From contig NZ_CP094846.1 in NCBI RefSeq assembly GCF_022832975.1, forward strand, positions 2,121,501 to 2,185,500: 64,000 nucleotides of DNA, given 5' to 3'. This document shows, in pieces, positions 8,845 through 18,287 of the stretch. The translations under genes and the position numbers were made by a program. This DNA comes from Ornithobacterium rhinotracheale (GTDB lineage Bacteria; Bacteroidota; Bacteroidia; Flavobacteriales; Weeksellaceae). The notes beneath the pieces are model-generated. The model saw only the letters and a program-made list of their open reading frames with translations. It was not told where the DNA came from and ran no database searches. How positions within the stretch are numbered: position 1 is the first letter of the stretch; each line of letters starts with the position of its first letter.

Positions 8845-11272
8845 ATGAGAAATGTAGTAAATTTAATATTGATGTTATTTTGTGTGGCAATTTCTGCACA
8901 AAATGTTGAGGTGAAAGGGCAAATTAGAGATTCCGAAAATATACCTTTGGCATACGCCTATATTACGCTGGAAAACATAAAAAGCGATAAGATTTTTAAA
9001 GAAACTTATACCGAAGATGATGGTTCTTTTAAAGTAGAAATTCCAGTGGGAACTTATGAAATGAGTATTCAGCCTACGCATGGTGGATTGATTAAAAAAG
9101 AGAAAATTTTTAACAAAAATACCGATTTGGGCATTATTCAAATTGAGGCAAAAAGCATTGCACTTTCCGAGGTGAAGGCCATGGGGAGCAAGCCACTCTA
9201 CCGCTTGGAGCTGGATAAGCGCGTGTATGATATGGAACGAGACCCTACGGTGAAGGGGGGCTCAGTTTCCGATGCACTAAACAATGTACCCTCTGTTCAA
9301 GTGGACGGACGGAGAGGGGACTATTTCGCTTAGAGGAAATACAAATTTGCGCGTTTTGATTGATGGGAAGCCCTCTGCCATGACGGGAATTTCTAATGTG
9401 GGCGATGCTCTCAAAAATCTGCCAGCAGATGCCGTACAGCGTGTGGAAATAATCACTAATCCAAGTGCACGCTATGATGCCGAGGGCACGGCTGGTATCA
9501 TTAATATTGTAATGAAAAAAGGAGCAAATCAAGGTTTTAATGCTAATTTCAACACCTCGCTCGGCATACCTGAGCAAGCGGGAATTAGTGCTAATTTAAA
9601 TTATAAAACTCAAAAATGGAATTTCTTTTTTAATCCCAATTTTAGATATGATAATTCCAATGTAGAGAGAAGTTTTACGAATGTTTTTTTAGATGAAAAG
9701 AGAAAAGAAAAAAGCATGGAGATGCAAAAAGGTGATATGAAGAGAAAAAGACTTTCTACTGGGGTGAATTTAGGCGTAGACCATTATCTAACTGAAAAAA
9801 CAAGCCTTTCTCTTTCTGGGAATTACCGTTACGACGAAAGTAAAAACACAAACACCTCTAACTACGAGGATTTCGCTTACGGAGTGATAAGTGGTAAAAG
9901 CCAGCGTTTAGAGAATGAAAAAGAATTTGATACTTCGGCGGAGGCTAACTTCTCCTTAAAACATGAATTTAACAAAAATGGGCACGAGCTTAATTTTGCA
10001 GCGAGCACTTCGTATGGCAAAGAAGATGAAAATTCTAATATCTTAGGTAAAAGTATTTTAGGAAATAAAACTGAAACTAATCAAATTACAAGCAACAAAG
10101 AGAGCCAAACTAGAAATTTTTTGAAACTAGATTATGTGCTCCCATTGGGAGAGAAATCTCGTTTTGAATTTGGCTACAAAGGCGAATGGGAAAGCAATAA
10201 TAGCGATTACTGGGTGCAGAGCCTTGAAAACTCACAATGGATTATTAAACCAGGATTTGCCGATGTGCTGGATTACGACCAAAACATACAAGCACTCTAT
10301 TCCCAATGGGGAAATAAATTCGGGAGATTTTCTTATTTATTAGGCCTTAGAATGGAGGCTTCAGATATTAAAATTCAATCCAAAAACGCTAGCGGAAAAA
10401 ACAAAAAATACACGAGCTGGTTCCCAACAGCTACCTTTAATTATAGTTTAGATAATGAAGAAAAAAATCAAATTCAAATTAGTTATAGCCGACGAATCCG
10501 CCGGCCTATGGGGCGATTTTTAAGTCCATTTAGTAATTTTTCTGATGATAGAAACACCTTTATAGGGAACCCAGATTTAGACCCTACTTTTAATGATTCT
10601 TACGAATTATCATACATCACTCAGATTGGTAAAATCAATATTACACCAAGTATTTACTACCGATACAGCCAAGATGAAGTGAATATTTTCAGGCGAAAAG
10701 CAGAGCTTGATGGAGCTCAAATTTTCATTACCCAACCTGTGAATGTGGGAAATCAAAAAAACTTAGGAGCGGAATTCACCCTATCTGCCCCCCTTGCAAG
10801 GTGGTGGCGAATGTTTACCAATTTTAATTTTTTCAAATCAAAAATGGAAGCCGTTTACAACGATCCAATCTCAAAAAAAGCCTATGATTTAAGCCAAAAT
10901 TCCTTTAATTGGTTTGGTAGAATTTCAAACAATATTACTCTGCCAAGTAAAATCGAAATGCAGCTTAGCGCATTCTATGGCGGGCCTACGAGAAATGCAC
11001 AGGGCAAAAGCAAAGCCTCGTATAGCATTGATTTAGGTGCAAGCAAAGATGTGCTAAAAGGCAACGGAACGCTCACGCTCAATGTGCGAGATATTTTAAA
11101 TTCTAGAAAAAGACGGGTAGAAAATTACGGCGAGGATTATTTCTCTGAAATGGAAATGCAGTGGCGTCCGAGAAGCGTGAGCTTGAGCTTTTCGTACCGA
11201 ATCAATCAGAAAAAGAAACGAGAGCGTAGCAATCGTGAAGATATGGGCGGCGATGAAATGATGGAATTTTAA
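8845..11272 (+). pseudogene. Outer-membrane beta-barrel receptor, frameshifted by a GGAC duplication
   Basis: The gene is split into 8845-9333 (162 aa: signal peptide, carboxypeptidase-regulatory-like domain, start of plug) and 9284-11272 (rest of plug and the beta-barrel). Frame one ends ...NNVPSVQVD then runs into nonsense; frame two continues GEGTISLRGNTNLRVLIDGKP. Deleting one copy of the tandem GGAC at 9303-9310 restores one protein of about 807 aa with the usual plug sequence VQVDGEGTISLRGN. The family is the TonB-receptor-like outer-membrane proteins common in Bacteroidota (OMP_b-brl_3 type). It may be a pseudogene, a phase-off allele or a sequencing error. No other damage is visible, which argues for a recent event. 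Confidence 0.85.
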
Positions 11273-11297
11273 TCCTTGATTTTTCAAGAACATTTAT

Positions 11298-11305
11298 TAA
11301 CTTTG
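11298..11305 (+). promoter_or_regulatory. -7 promoter element before small membrane ORF
   Basis: TAACTTTG matches TAnnTTTG and lies 15 nt before the open frame beginning at 11321. Confidence 0.4.
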
Positions 11306-11320
11306 AAAAATAAATTTTAA

Positions 11321-11491
11321 ATTATAAAAACAATAAACGCTACTTTTTTGCAATCCAATGGCACCAATTGGGAATTTATAGATTGGCTTGCGAGCATAGA
11401 TAATCTCTGGATGTTTATCCTGCTTATTGTTTTTATCTATGTAGTGATTAAATTCTTTCAAAATAAAAGGAAAGAACGAAACAGATTGTAA
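11321..11491 (+). CDS. Small single-helix membrane protein, non-ATG start
   Basis: An open frame of at most 56 codons ends at TAA 11489-11491. It encodes a polar N-terminus (NGTNWEFIDWLASIDNLW), one clear transmembrane helix (MFILLIVFIYVVIKFF) and a basic tail (QNKRKERNRL), a normal small inner-membrane protein layout. There is no suitable ATG at the front. Candidate starts are ATT 11321, TTG 11348, or an internal ATG that would leave only 26 aa. A -7 box upstream and a terminator just downstream make it a self-contained unit. The function is unknown. Confidence 0.45.
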   Translation: MIKTINATFLQSNGTNWEFIDWLASIDNLWMFILLIVFIYVVIKFFQNKRKERNRL

Positions 11492-11510
11492 ACTGTTTTT
11501 TTAGACATAA

Positions 11511-11536
11511 AAAAATCCGCTTTTTAGCGGATTTTT
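11511..11536. terminator. Terminator between small ORF and der
   Basis: Arms at 11511-11520 and 11527-11536 are perfectly complementary with a 6-nt loop and T/A tracts at both ends, so it can act for both converging genes. Confidence 0.8.
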
Positions 11537-11544
11537 AATTTTTA

Positions 11545-12855
11545 TTATTTCTGTCTGAAATGTACTTGAATCGGCACGCCAGAGAAATCAAAATGTTTTC
11601 TCAATTGATTTTCCACAAAACGCTTATACGGCTCTTTCACATATTGTGGCAAATTCGCGAATAAGGCAAATTGTGGCGTATTAGTCGGCAATTGTGTGAT
11701 ATATTTAATTTTGATATATTTTCCTTTGGTGGCAGGTGGCGGAGTAGCTTTTACGATAGGCAATAAAATATCGTTTAGCTGGCTGGTTTTTACTCTTCGC
11801 TTGCGATTCTCATACACACGCACTGCAGTTTCAATGGCTTTGTGAATTCTTTGTTTAGTTAATGCTGAAATGAACAAAATCGGCACATCGGTAAATGGTG
11901 CAATTCTTAATTTTATCGCCGCTTCCATTTCCTTCATGGTATTGGTTTCCTTTTCCACGGCATCCCATTTATTGACTAAAATTACAATTCCTTTTCGATT
12001 TTTTTGAGCTAAATTAAAGATTTTCATGTCTTGAGACTCAATCCCTCGCTCGGCATCAATCATCAAAATCACGACATCGCTATCTTCTATTGCTCGAATG
12101 GATCGCATCACGGAATAAAATTCCAAATCCTCTTCTACTCTATTTTTTTTACGCATTCCTGCCGTGTCGATCAACACGAATTCTTGTCCAAATTTTGAAT
12201 ATAGTGTTTCGATAGAATCTCGCGTAGTCCCCGCAATATCGGTTACGATGTTCCTTTCCACTCCTAGCAAAGCATTTGTTAAAGTGGATTTCCCCACATT
12301 AGGTCTACCCGCAATCGTGATCTTTGGCAAACCTTCAAATGGATCTTTGTGCTCATCGCTTGGCAAAGCTTCTACAATCGCATCGAGCAAATCACCTGTT
12401 CCACCTCCACTTGCTGCAGAGATGGTATAATATTTCTCGAAACCTAATTCGTAAAATTCCACCGCATCTAATATATTTTTATTACTATCTACCTTGTTCA
12501 CTGCCAAGAAGATAGGTTTATCGGTGGTTTGTTGTAACAACAACGCCACACGCTTATCCATATCGGTAACCCCGATTTGGTTATCCACCACAAAAACGAT
12601 GATGCTTGCCTCCTCAATAGCTAATTCTACTTGCTTTCTGATTTCTCCTTCAAATGCGTCGTCCGATCCTTCGATGTATCCGCCCGTATCAATCACGGTG
12701 AATTCCTTCCCGTTCCAGTCAGACTTGCCGTAGTGGCGATCTCGGGTAACCCCAGACACGCTATCTACAATCGCCTCGCGGCGTTGCAATAACCTATTAA
12801 ACAAAGTGGATTTCCCTACATTGGGTCTCCCAACGATTGCTACAATATTTGCCAT
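11545..12855 (-). CDS. der: Ribosome biogenesis GTPase Der (EngA)
   Basis: This 436-aa protein carries two tandem GTPase domains. Each has a GRPNVGKST P-loop (near residues 8 and 188), a DTxG switch (DTGGYIEG and DTAGMRKK) and an NKxD base motif (NKVD and NKWD). A C-terminal KH-like domain ends in FSGVPIQVHFRQK. Der binds the large ribosomal subunit during assembly and is essential in most bacteria. A start two codons earlier (12861) is possible; I prefer MANIVAIVGRPN. A minus-strand TATCTTTG at 12869-12876 suggests a very short leader. Confidence 0.97.
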   Translation of the reverse strand: MANIVAIVGRPNVGKSTLFNRLLQRREAIVDSVSGVTRDRHYGKSDWNGKEFTVIDTGGYIEGSDDAFEGEIRKQVELAIEEASIIVFVVDNQIGVTDMDKRVALLLQQTTDKPIFLAVNKVDSNKNILDAVEFYELGFEKYYTISAASGGGTGDLLDAIVEALPSDEHKDPFEGLPKITIAGRPNVGKSTLTNALLGVERNIVTDIAGTTRDSIETLYSKFGQEFVLIDTAGMRKKNRVEEDLEFYSVMRSIRAIEDSDVVILMIDAERGIESQDMKIFNLAQKNRKGIVILVNKWDAVEKETNTMKEMEAAIKLRIAPFTDVPILFISALTKQRIHKAIETAVRVYENRKRRVKTSQLNDILLPIVKATPPPATKGKYIKIKYITQLPTNTPQFALFANLPQYVKEPYKRFVENQLRKHFDFSGVPIQVHFRQK

Positions 12856-12927
12856 ATTCAAATTTTTGCAAAGATACGCATTTTTTTTATGCTTTGGTTT
12901 TTACTTAAGCTGATACATATATCAAAA

Positions 12928-12957
12928 AAACGCCCTAAAAATAAATTCAGGGCGTTT
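12928..12957 (-). terminator. Terminator of the lipoprotein gene at 12981
   Basis: Arms 12928-12936 and 12949-12957 form a 9-bp GC-rich hairpin, followed on the minus strand by a T-tract. Confidence 0.8.
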
Positions 12958-12980
12958 ATGATATGGTTTCTCAATCTGCT

Positions 12981-14042
12981 TTAAGCGTCTTTTCGATCAA
13001 AATTTAATCTTTTAGCTAATTCATTTGCCAAATTACTTAATTTGGTTTTCGCCTCTTCTGCCTTCCAGAAATTCACAGAATTTATATAATTTAAAACCTC
13101 TTCATTGGTAAAATATGGCTTCCCTGTTTTTGGATTGTAAGTGAATTGTAATCCGTAAACAAAACCTAAACCTTCAGACATTTCATGTACTGCCGTAACT
13201 CGTTTTTCATCGCTTTTCAAATCGTCTGAATATTCATCAAAATAATGGGTTGCTCTCAAAGCTAAAATTTTAGCTACTGATTCTGAAATTACATCTAAAC
13301 TTGCATTTAATTTTTTAGAGTCAACACCCTGTTTAGTTGCAACATTTACCGCAGAAACTATATTTGCCAAAATGGGTGTTTTTGGATTTTCGCTCACTTG
13401 ATTTATATAGCGTAAAAGTTCGTTTTTAGGTCTTATGTTTTCATCATTATTTACAATTAATTTGTATTTTCCTTCCTTGTTTGTAGCCAATGTAAAATCA
13501 TCTACCCCCAAAAGATAACCTAATAATTCATTTAGATTTGCCTGAACATCTTTACCTGCTTTGATTTTCAAGACTCTATCGCTTATGTTGTGAATTTGCA
13601 ATCCTCCGGTAATGCCTTTTTTATAAAGCATAAAGGTCTCTACCCCTTTAGCATCTACAATTCTTTTGCCTAAATACCCAGCTTTTCCATCTACAGCAAC
13701 AACTTTTTGATTTTCTTTTGATTTTTGCAACCATTGCTCAAACTGTTTTGATTGACCAACATAAGGGCTAATAGTTTTAAATTTCTCCACCAATTGCTCA
13801 GGAGTGTTGTCACCAAACATTGCATTAATTTCGGCAGCCTTCTTAACATTTTCGCTCCCTGCTTGAAACTGTGGATTTGATTTTAAATTTTTTAATTCCT
13901 TATTAAATAAATCAGCATCCGTGGCACTTACTGTTTCTTTCTTAATTGAAGGATCCACTTGATTGTTTTCATCATCATTACTATTACAACTTGTAAAAGC
14001 AACGAAACTAGCTACTAAAGCTAAAATAATTGATTTTTTCAT
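12981..14042 (-). CDS. Lipoprotein of unknown function
   Basis: The 353-aa product has a lipoprotein signal peptide (MKKSIILALVASFVAFTSC) with Cys20 as the lipidated residue, then an Asn/Asp-rich linker typical of surface-exported Bacteroidota lipoproteins (SNDDENNQVD). The remainder is mostly predicted helix, rich in Lys, Asn and Glu, with no motif I recognise. Paired helical segments (FNKELKNL, EQLVEKFKTI, WKAEEAKTKLSNLANELAKRL) suggest an all-alpha soluble fold. It is monocistronic, with a TAATTTTG box on the minus strand at 14067-14074 and its own terminator. Confidence 0.8.
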   Translation of the reverse strand: MKKSIILALVASFVAFTSCNSNDDENNQVDPSIKKETVSATDADLFNKELKNLKSNPQFQAGSENVKKAAEINAMFGDNTPEQLVEKFKTISPYVGQSKQFEQWLQKSKENQKVVAVDGKAGYLGKRIVDAKGVETFMLYKKGITGGLQIHNISDRVLKIKAGKDVQANLNELLGYLLGVDDFTLATNKEGKYKLIVNNDENIRPKNELLRYINQVSENPKTPILANIVSAVNVATKQGVDSKKLNASLDVISESVAKILALRATHYFDEYSDDLKSDEKRVTAVHEMSEGLGFVYGLQFTYNPKTGKPYFTNEEVLNYINSVNFWKAEEAKTKLSNLANELAKRLNFDRKDA

Positions 14043-14133
14043 AATTTTAATTGTTTATTATACGCACAAAATTACCCATTATTTATATTAAGTCCAAATA
14101 AAATTAATCTAAATTTTAGTTTTAGCAAAAAAA

Positions 14134-14160
14134 ACGCTGAATAATTAAATTATTCAGCGT
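14134..14160 (-). terminator. Terminator of lpdA
   Basis: Two perfect 13-nt arms around a single central base (14134-14146, 14148-14160), followed on the minus strand by eight T residues. Confidence 0.8.
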
Positions 14161-14188
14161 CCTTAAAAAATATAAATTTCGATGTTTT

Positions 14189-15589
14189 TTAGCTATGCAA
14201 AGCGCGTTTTTCAGTAGCATCGAGCGCGGCTTCTTTCACCGCCTCCATGTAAGTAGGATGTGCATGGCAAATTCTTGCTAAATCCTCTGCCGAAGCTCGG
14301 AATTCCATTGCAGTCACAGCCTCTGCAATCATGTCCGCAGCTCTTGCCGAAACGATATGCACGCCCAAAATTTCGTCTGTTTTTTCATCGGCAAGCACTT
14401 TCACAAATCCATCGATGTCTCCGCTCGCTCTGGCTCTTCCCAAAGCTCTTACATTAAATTTACCTACTTTATACGCTACTTTTTCTTCTTTTAACTGCTC
14501 CTCGGTTTTGCCTACTCCCGCCACTTCTGGCCAAGTGTAAACTACGCCTGGAATGAGATTGTAATCAATATGTGGTTTTTGTTTTGCCAAACGCTCTGCC
14601 ACATACACGCCCTCTTCCTCTGCTTTGTGTGCCAACATGGCTCCTTTTACCACATCGCCAATTGCATAAATCCCCCCGATATTGGTTTCTAAATGCTCAT
14701 TGGTCACGATACGCCCACGCTCGTCTACTTCTACGCCTACTTTTTCGAGCCCAAGCCCTTCGGTATAAGGTTTTCGCCCTACGGCTACCAGAACATAATC
14801 GCCTGTGATTTCTTCGGTTTCGCCTTTTTTATTTTCAAATGCTACTTTCACCTCGTCTCCCGTTCTTTCTACCTTTGAAACTTTGCAAGAAAGGTTCAAA
14901 TCCATTCCGAGTTTTTTCAAGATTTTGCGCAATTCTTTAGACACATCACCATCCATAGTAGGGACTAATCTATCGGCATATTCTACCACGCTCACTTTTG
15001 CCCCGATTCTCTGATACACAGAGCCCAATTCAAGACCGATGACACCCCCGCCGATTACGATTAAATGTTTTGGAATTTCCTTTAAACTTAAAGCCTCGGT
15101 AGAAGTGATGATTCTTTCTTTATCAATTTTGATAAAAGGAAGGCTCGCAGGTTTTGACCCCGTTGCGATAATGGTATTTTTAGTTTCGATTTCTTGGGTT
15201 TCGCCTTCAGATTGTATCAAAATATGGTTTTTATCCTTAAAACTTCCTAAACCTTTAAAAACCTGAATTTTGTTTTTATCCATCAAGAAATCAATCCCTT
15301 TGGTAGTTTGCTCAACTACTGCGTTTTTACGCTCAATCATTTTAGCTAAATCAATCGACAAATTATCTAGCGCAATGCCGTGTTCCTTGAAGTTTTTGTG
15401 TGCGTTGTGATAATGTTCAGACGAGTCCAACAAGGATTTAGACGGGATACACCCCACATTTAGACATGTTCCTCCAAGGGTATTATATTTCTCGATTAAA
15501 GCCGTTTTGAAACCTAATTGTGCGGCTCTTATGGCAGCTACATAGCCCCCAGGACCAGAGCCGATTACGGTAACATCAAATGATTGCAT
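14189..15589 (-). CDS. lpdA: Dihydrolipoyl dehydrogenase
   Basis: This 466-aa flavoenzyme is the E3 subunit of 2-oxoacid dehydrogenase complexes and the glycine cleavage system. It reoxidises dihydrolipoamide with NAD+. The FAD-binding GSGPGG motif follows the start, the redox disulfide is in GGTCLNVGCIPSK, the NAD-binding GGGVIGLELG is central, and the C-terminal HAHPTYMEA supplies the catalytic His-Glu pair. An in-frame upstream ATG (15622) would add 11 residues before the FAD motif. The -7 box at 15620-15627 makes the start at 15589 more likely. E1 and E2 genes are not adjacent. Confidence 0.96.
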   Translation of the reverse strand: MQSFDVTVIGSGPGGYVAAIRAAQLGFKTALIEKYNTLGGTCLNVGCIPSKSLLDSSEHYHNAHKNFKEHGIALDNLSIDLAKMIERKNAVVEQTTKGIDFLMDKNKIQVFKGLGSFKDKNHILIQSEGETQEIETKNTIIATGSKPASLPFIKIDKERIITSTEALSLKEIPKHLIVIGGGVIGLELGSVYQRIGAKVSVVEYADRLVPTMDGDVSKELRKILKKLGMDLNLSCKVSKVERTGDEVKVAFENKKGETEEITGDYVLVAVGRKPYTEGLGLEKVGVEVDERGRIVTNEHLETNIGGIYAIGDVVKGAMLAHKAEEEGVYVAERLAKQKPHIDYNLIPGVVYTWPEVAGVGKTEEQLKEEKVAYKVGKFNVRALGRARASGDIDGFVKVLADEKTDEILGVHIVSARAADMIAEAVTAMEFRASAEDLARICHAHPTYMEAVKEAALDATEKRALHS

Positions 15590-15694
15590 AGCGATTATTT
15601 TATTAAATGTTGTGATTAACAAATTTAATAAAATTCATCTGAATTGAAAGAAAATTTAGTTCAAATTTAAATTTCTGTCTATTTGATTAAACTT

Positions 15695-16882
15695 TTAAGC
15701 CAGACTACTACGACGTGCCCACGCAATGAAAATGAAACCAAATAAACTCAGCACAACCATAAACCAAATGAGCGGATATTGTGTTCCGTTGTAGCACACG
15801 CCCATCATTGCCGAAGTAAGTGCTGAGGTGGCCATACGCACGGCTCCGTTTAATGCAGATGCTACGCCAATGTTTTTCTCAAAAGATTCGAGTGCCAAGG
15901 CGGTGGCGTTTGGATTGATAAAGCCCAACAAAAACAAAACGACAAAAACAAAGGCTAAAAACACAGGCAACGGCAACTCAAAATTGTAAGCCAAGATTAA
16001 AAATGTGACTGAAACCAAAAGCTGCACAAACGAAATTACTCGGGTTAAATTATGCAATTGGAATTTTCTCAAAAGCAAACGATTGAGTTGGCTTCCCGAA
16101 ATAAAACCTGCCGAATTGCACGCAAAAATAATCCCAAAAGTCCCAGTCGAAACCTTGTAAATATTCATCAAAATAAATGGAATACTCGACACATAGGCAA
16201 ACATGATTGCCATGGCAATGCTACCGCCTAGCGTATATTTCACAAATTTAGATTGCCTCAAAGCGGTGTAGTAATTATACAAAATCGGGCGAATTCTAAA
16301 ATCCATATGCGGCTGGTAGCCATGCGTTTCAGACAAAAACATTTTTAAACTTAAAATCAAAACACCCGAAACCAAGGTTAAGAAATAAAAAATGTATCGC
16401 CACGACAAATGCGAGATAAAGAAACTCCCGAGCGACGGAGCAATCACGGGAGCCACGCCCATGACCAATAAAACCGAAGAAAGCATTTTTGCCACTTCGC
16501 TCGCGCCATATTGGTCACGAATAATGGCTGGCCCCGCCACCATACCGACACTCACGCCGAGCGCTTGCACAAATCTTGCTAAAATCAAAATATACACATG
16601 TGGCGACAACGCACAAACGACAGAAGAAATTAAATACAAAGTAAGCCCTAAAAGCAGTGGTTTCTTTCTTCCGAATTTATCCAAAATAGGTCCGTAAAAC
16701 AATTGCCCAATAGAAATTCCGATAAAATAACTCGTTAAAGTATAAGAAACCATTTTTTCGGTCGTGTTTAGGTCTCTAGCAATGGCAGGAAAACCGGGCA
16801 AATACATATCTACCGTAAATGGTCCAATGGCCGCAATCGCTCCAATAAGGAAAATTAATCTAGTTTTAGGATTCATAATCAT
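15695..16882 (-). CDS. Bcr/CflA-family multidrug MFS exporter
   Basis: This 395-aa protein has twelve predicted membrane helices of the major facilitator superfamily. The N-terminal signature TVDMYLPGFPAIARDL and the loop DKFGRKKPLLLG are typical of Bcr/CflA drug:proton antiporters, which export bicyclomycin, chloramphenicol or similar compounds. An alternative ATG two codons downstream (16876) would give MNPKTR. It sits downstream of the two tRNA genes on the same strand, separated by a repeat-like hairpin region. The substrate is inferred only from the family. Confidence 0.88.
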   Translation of the reverse strand: MIMNPKTRLIFLIGAIAAIGPFTVDMYLPGFPAIARDLNTTEKMVSYTLTSYFIGISIGQLFYGPILDKFGRKKPLLLGLTLYLISSVVCALSPHVYILILARFVQALGVSVGMVAGPAIIRDQYGASEVAKMLSSVLLVMGVAPVIAPSLGSFFISHLSWRYIFYFLTLVSGVLILSLKMFLSETHGYQPHMDFRIRPILYNYYTALRQSKFVKYTLGGSIAMAIMFAYVSSIPFILMNIYKVSTGTFGIIFACNSAGFISGSQLNRLLLRKFQLHNLTRVISFVQLLVSVTFLILAYNFELPLPVFLAFVFVVLFLLGFINPNATALALESFEKNIGVASALNGAVRMATSALTSAMMGVCYNGTQYPLIWFMVVLSLFGFIFIAWARRSSLA

Positions 16883-16981
16883 TTAGGATTTTACAAAACA
16901 AAAAAAAGCCAGCCAACAAATAATTGAACTGACTTTCGTGTTAAAAAAAACAACACACTATTCACACTTTATAAAAAAAAC

Positions 16982-17020
16982 AAAAAGCCAGCCTTAATAA
17001 ATAAAAAAAGCTGACTTTTT
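16982..17020 (-). terminator. Hairpin downstream of the tRNA pair, with an upstream degenerate copy
   Basis: AAAAAGCCAGC (16982-16992) can pair with GCTGACTTTTT (17010-17020) with one mismatch. This is the likely terminator of the Leu-Gly tRNA transcript. A similar AAAAAAGCCAGCC...ACTGACTTT block lies at about 16902-16936, so the region between the exporter and the tRNAs is a degenerate tandem of the same element. Confidence 0.55.
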
Positions 17021-17023
17021 AGT

Positions 17024-17106
17024 ACCCGAGGCGGGACTTGAACCCGCACAGCCTAATGGCCACAGGATTTTAAGTCCTGCGTGTCTACCAATTCCACCAC
17101 CCGGGC
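17024..17106 (-). tRNA. tRNA-Leu (anticodon TAA)
   Basis: The minus-strand sequence folds as a class II tRNA with a 7-bp acceptor stem (GCCCGGG with CTCGGGT, including G-T pairs) and a D-arm GGTGGAATTGGTAGACACGC. The anticodon loop ACTTAAAAT gives TAA. A long variable arm and the T-arm GGGTTCAAGTCCC follow. It reads UUA leucine codons, common in this AT-rich genome. CCA is not encoded. Confidence 0.93.
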
Positions 17107-17149
17107 GGCTTATGCCTTAAAATATTTTAATGAACTAAATTTGTCGTTG

Positions 17150-17222
17150 AGCGAAAAACGGGATTCGAACCCGCGACCTCAACCTTGGCAAGGTTGCGCT
17201 CTACCAACTGAGCTATTTTCGC
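17150..17222 (-). tRNA. tRNA-Gly (anticodon GCC)
   Basis: The minus strand gives a 73-nt cloverleaf with acceptor stem GCGAAAA/TTTTCGC, D-arm AGCTCAGTTGGTAGAGC and T-arm GCGGGTTCGAATCCCG. The anticodon arm CAACCTTGCCAAGGTTG carries GCC. It lies 43 bp upstream of tRNA-Leu, and the two are probably co-transcribed. Confidence 0.95.
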
Positions 17223-17331
17223 GTGTCGCTTGACGCCATATCTCTCAAACGGATTGCAAATATAAAACAGAATTTTGATTCTGCAAATTTTTTATCTAAA
17301 AAAATTAATTTTTTTTCATTTTGGTTTTAAT

Positions 17332-17339
17332 TACCTTTG
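17332..17339 (+). promoter_or_regulatory. -7 promoter element, leaderless era
   Basis: TACCTTTG ends 4 nt before the era ATG at 17344. This spacing leaves no room for a leader or ribosome-binding site and rules out the longer in-frame start at 17275. Confidence 0.6.
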
Positions 17340-17343
17340 CCAC

Positions 17344-18231
17344 ATGCAAAAGAATTTCAAATCTGGTTTTGTAAATATCGTAGGAAATCCCAATGTAGGA
17401 AAATCTACGCTTATGAATCAATTGGTGGGCGAGCGCCTTTCTATTATCACAAACAAAGTGCAAACAACCCGCCACCGCATCATGGGAATTGTAACAACAC
17501 ACGAGATGCAAATCATGTTCTCGGACACACCGGGCGTGCTACAACCTGCTTATGAGTTGCAATCGCGCATGATGAATTTTGTGGAAGAAGCTTTCAAAGA
17601 TGCCGACATTATTCTCTATGTGGTGGAACCGAACGAAAAAGAGCTTTTGAACGAGGAGTTTAATGAAAAGTTGAAGAAATTAAATATTCCTGTCATTATT
17701 CTCATCAACAAAATAGACGAATCTACCCAAGAAGCCATGGAATCTGCCGTAAACTTCTGGCATGAACAATTGCCAAAAGCCGAAATTTTACCGATTTCTG
17801 CCTTGGAAGGATTTAACACTGATTTACTTTTAGACAAAATTAAAGCTTTATTGCCATTTGGCCCACAATATTATCCTGAAGATCAATTGACCGACAAATC
17901 TGAACGCTTTATCGTGAACGAAGTCATTCGTGAAAAGATTTTGGAAAATTACCAAAAAGAAATTCCTTATGCGGTGGAAGTGGTAACAGAACGCTTTAAG
18001 GAAGATTTACACATGATTCGCATCGATGCAGATATTTATGTAGAGCGCGATTCGCAAAAAGGAATTTTGATTGGGCACCAAGGCAGCTCGCTCTCTAAAG
18101 TGGGTAAAGAAGCCCGCTTGGCTCTTGAGAAATTCTTTCAGAAGAAAGTGTACTTGCAATTATATGTGAAAGTGCGCAAAAACTGGCGAAAAAAGGATTC
18201 GGATTTGGAGCGATTTGGCTATAAAAAATAA
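17344..18231 (+). CDS. era: GTPase Era
   Basis: This 295-aa protein is a cytoplasmic GTPase that binds the 3' end of 16S rRNA during small-subunit assembly. The GTPase domain shows GNPNVGKST, the switch TTRHRIMGIV, DTPG and NKID. The C-terminal KH domain contains GILIGHQGSSLSKVGKEAR, the RNA-binding loop. The open frame extends upstream to 17275, but those 23 residues (ILQIFYLKKLIFFHFGF...) are not part of Era and lie upstream of the promoter box. MQKNFKSGFVNIVG is therefore the start. It is monocistronic. Confidence 0.97.
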   Translation: MQKNFKSGFVNIVGNPNVGKSTLMNQLVGERLSIITNKVQTTRHRIMGIVTTHEMQIMFSDTPGVLQPAYELQSRMMNFVEEAFKDADIILYVVEPNEKELLNEEFNEKLKKLNIPVIILINKIDESTQEAMESAVNFWHEQLPKAEILPISALEGFNTDLLLDKIKALLPFGPQYYPEDQLTDKSERFIVNEVIREKILENYQKEIPYAVEVVTERFKEDLHMIRIDADIYVERDSQKGILIGHQGSSLSKVGKEARLALEKFFQKKVYLQLYVKVRKNWRKKDSDLERFGYKK

Positions 18232-18234
18232 AAC

Positions 18235-18266
18235 AAAATCCCGATTTTAAAGAAAATCGGGATTTT
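18235..18266. terminator. Bidirectional terminator between era and the MFS permease
   Basis: Perfect 14-bp arms (18235-18248 and 18253-18266) with a 4-nt loop and A/T tracts on both sides. Confidence 0.88.
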
Positions 18267-18287
18267 TTATGTTTTTACTTATTGTTG

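Noticed and set aside
9245-9577. Minus-strand frame crossing the frameshift of the outer-membrane receptor
   Set aside because: It is the antisense of a recognisable plug domain; the two plus-strand pieces join by removing 4 bp.
17275-17343. N-terminal extension of Era from an upstream ATG
   Set aside because: The promoter box (17332-17339) lies inside it and the residues do not match Era; ATG 17344 is the start.
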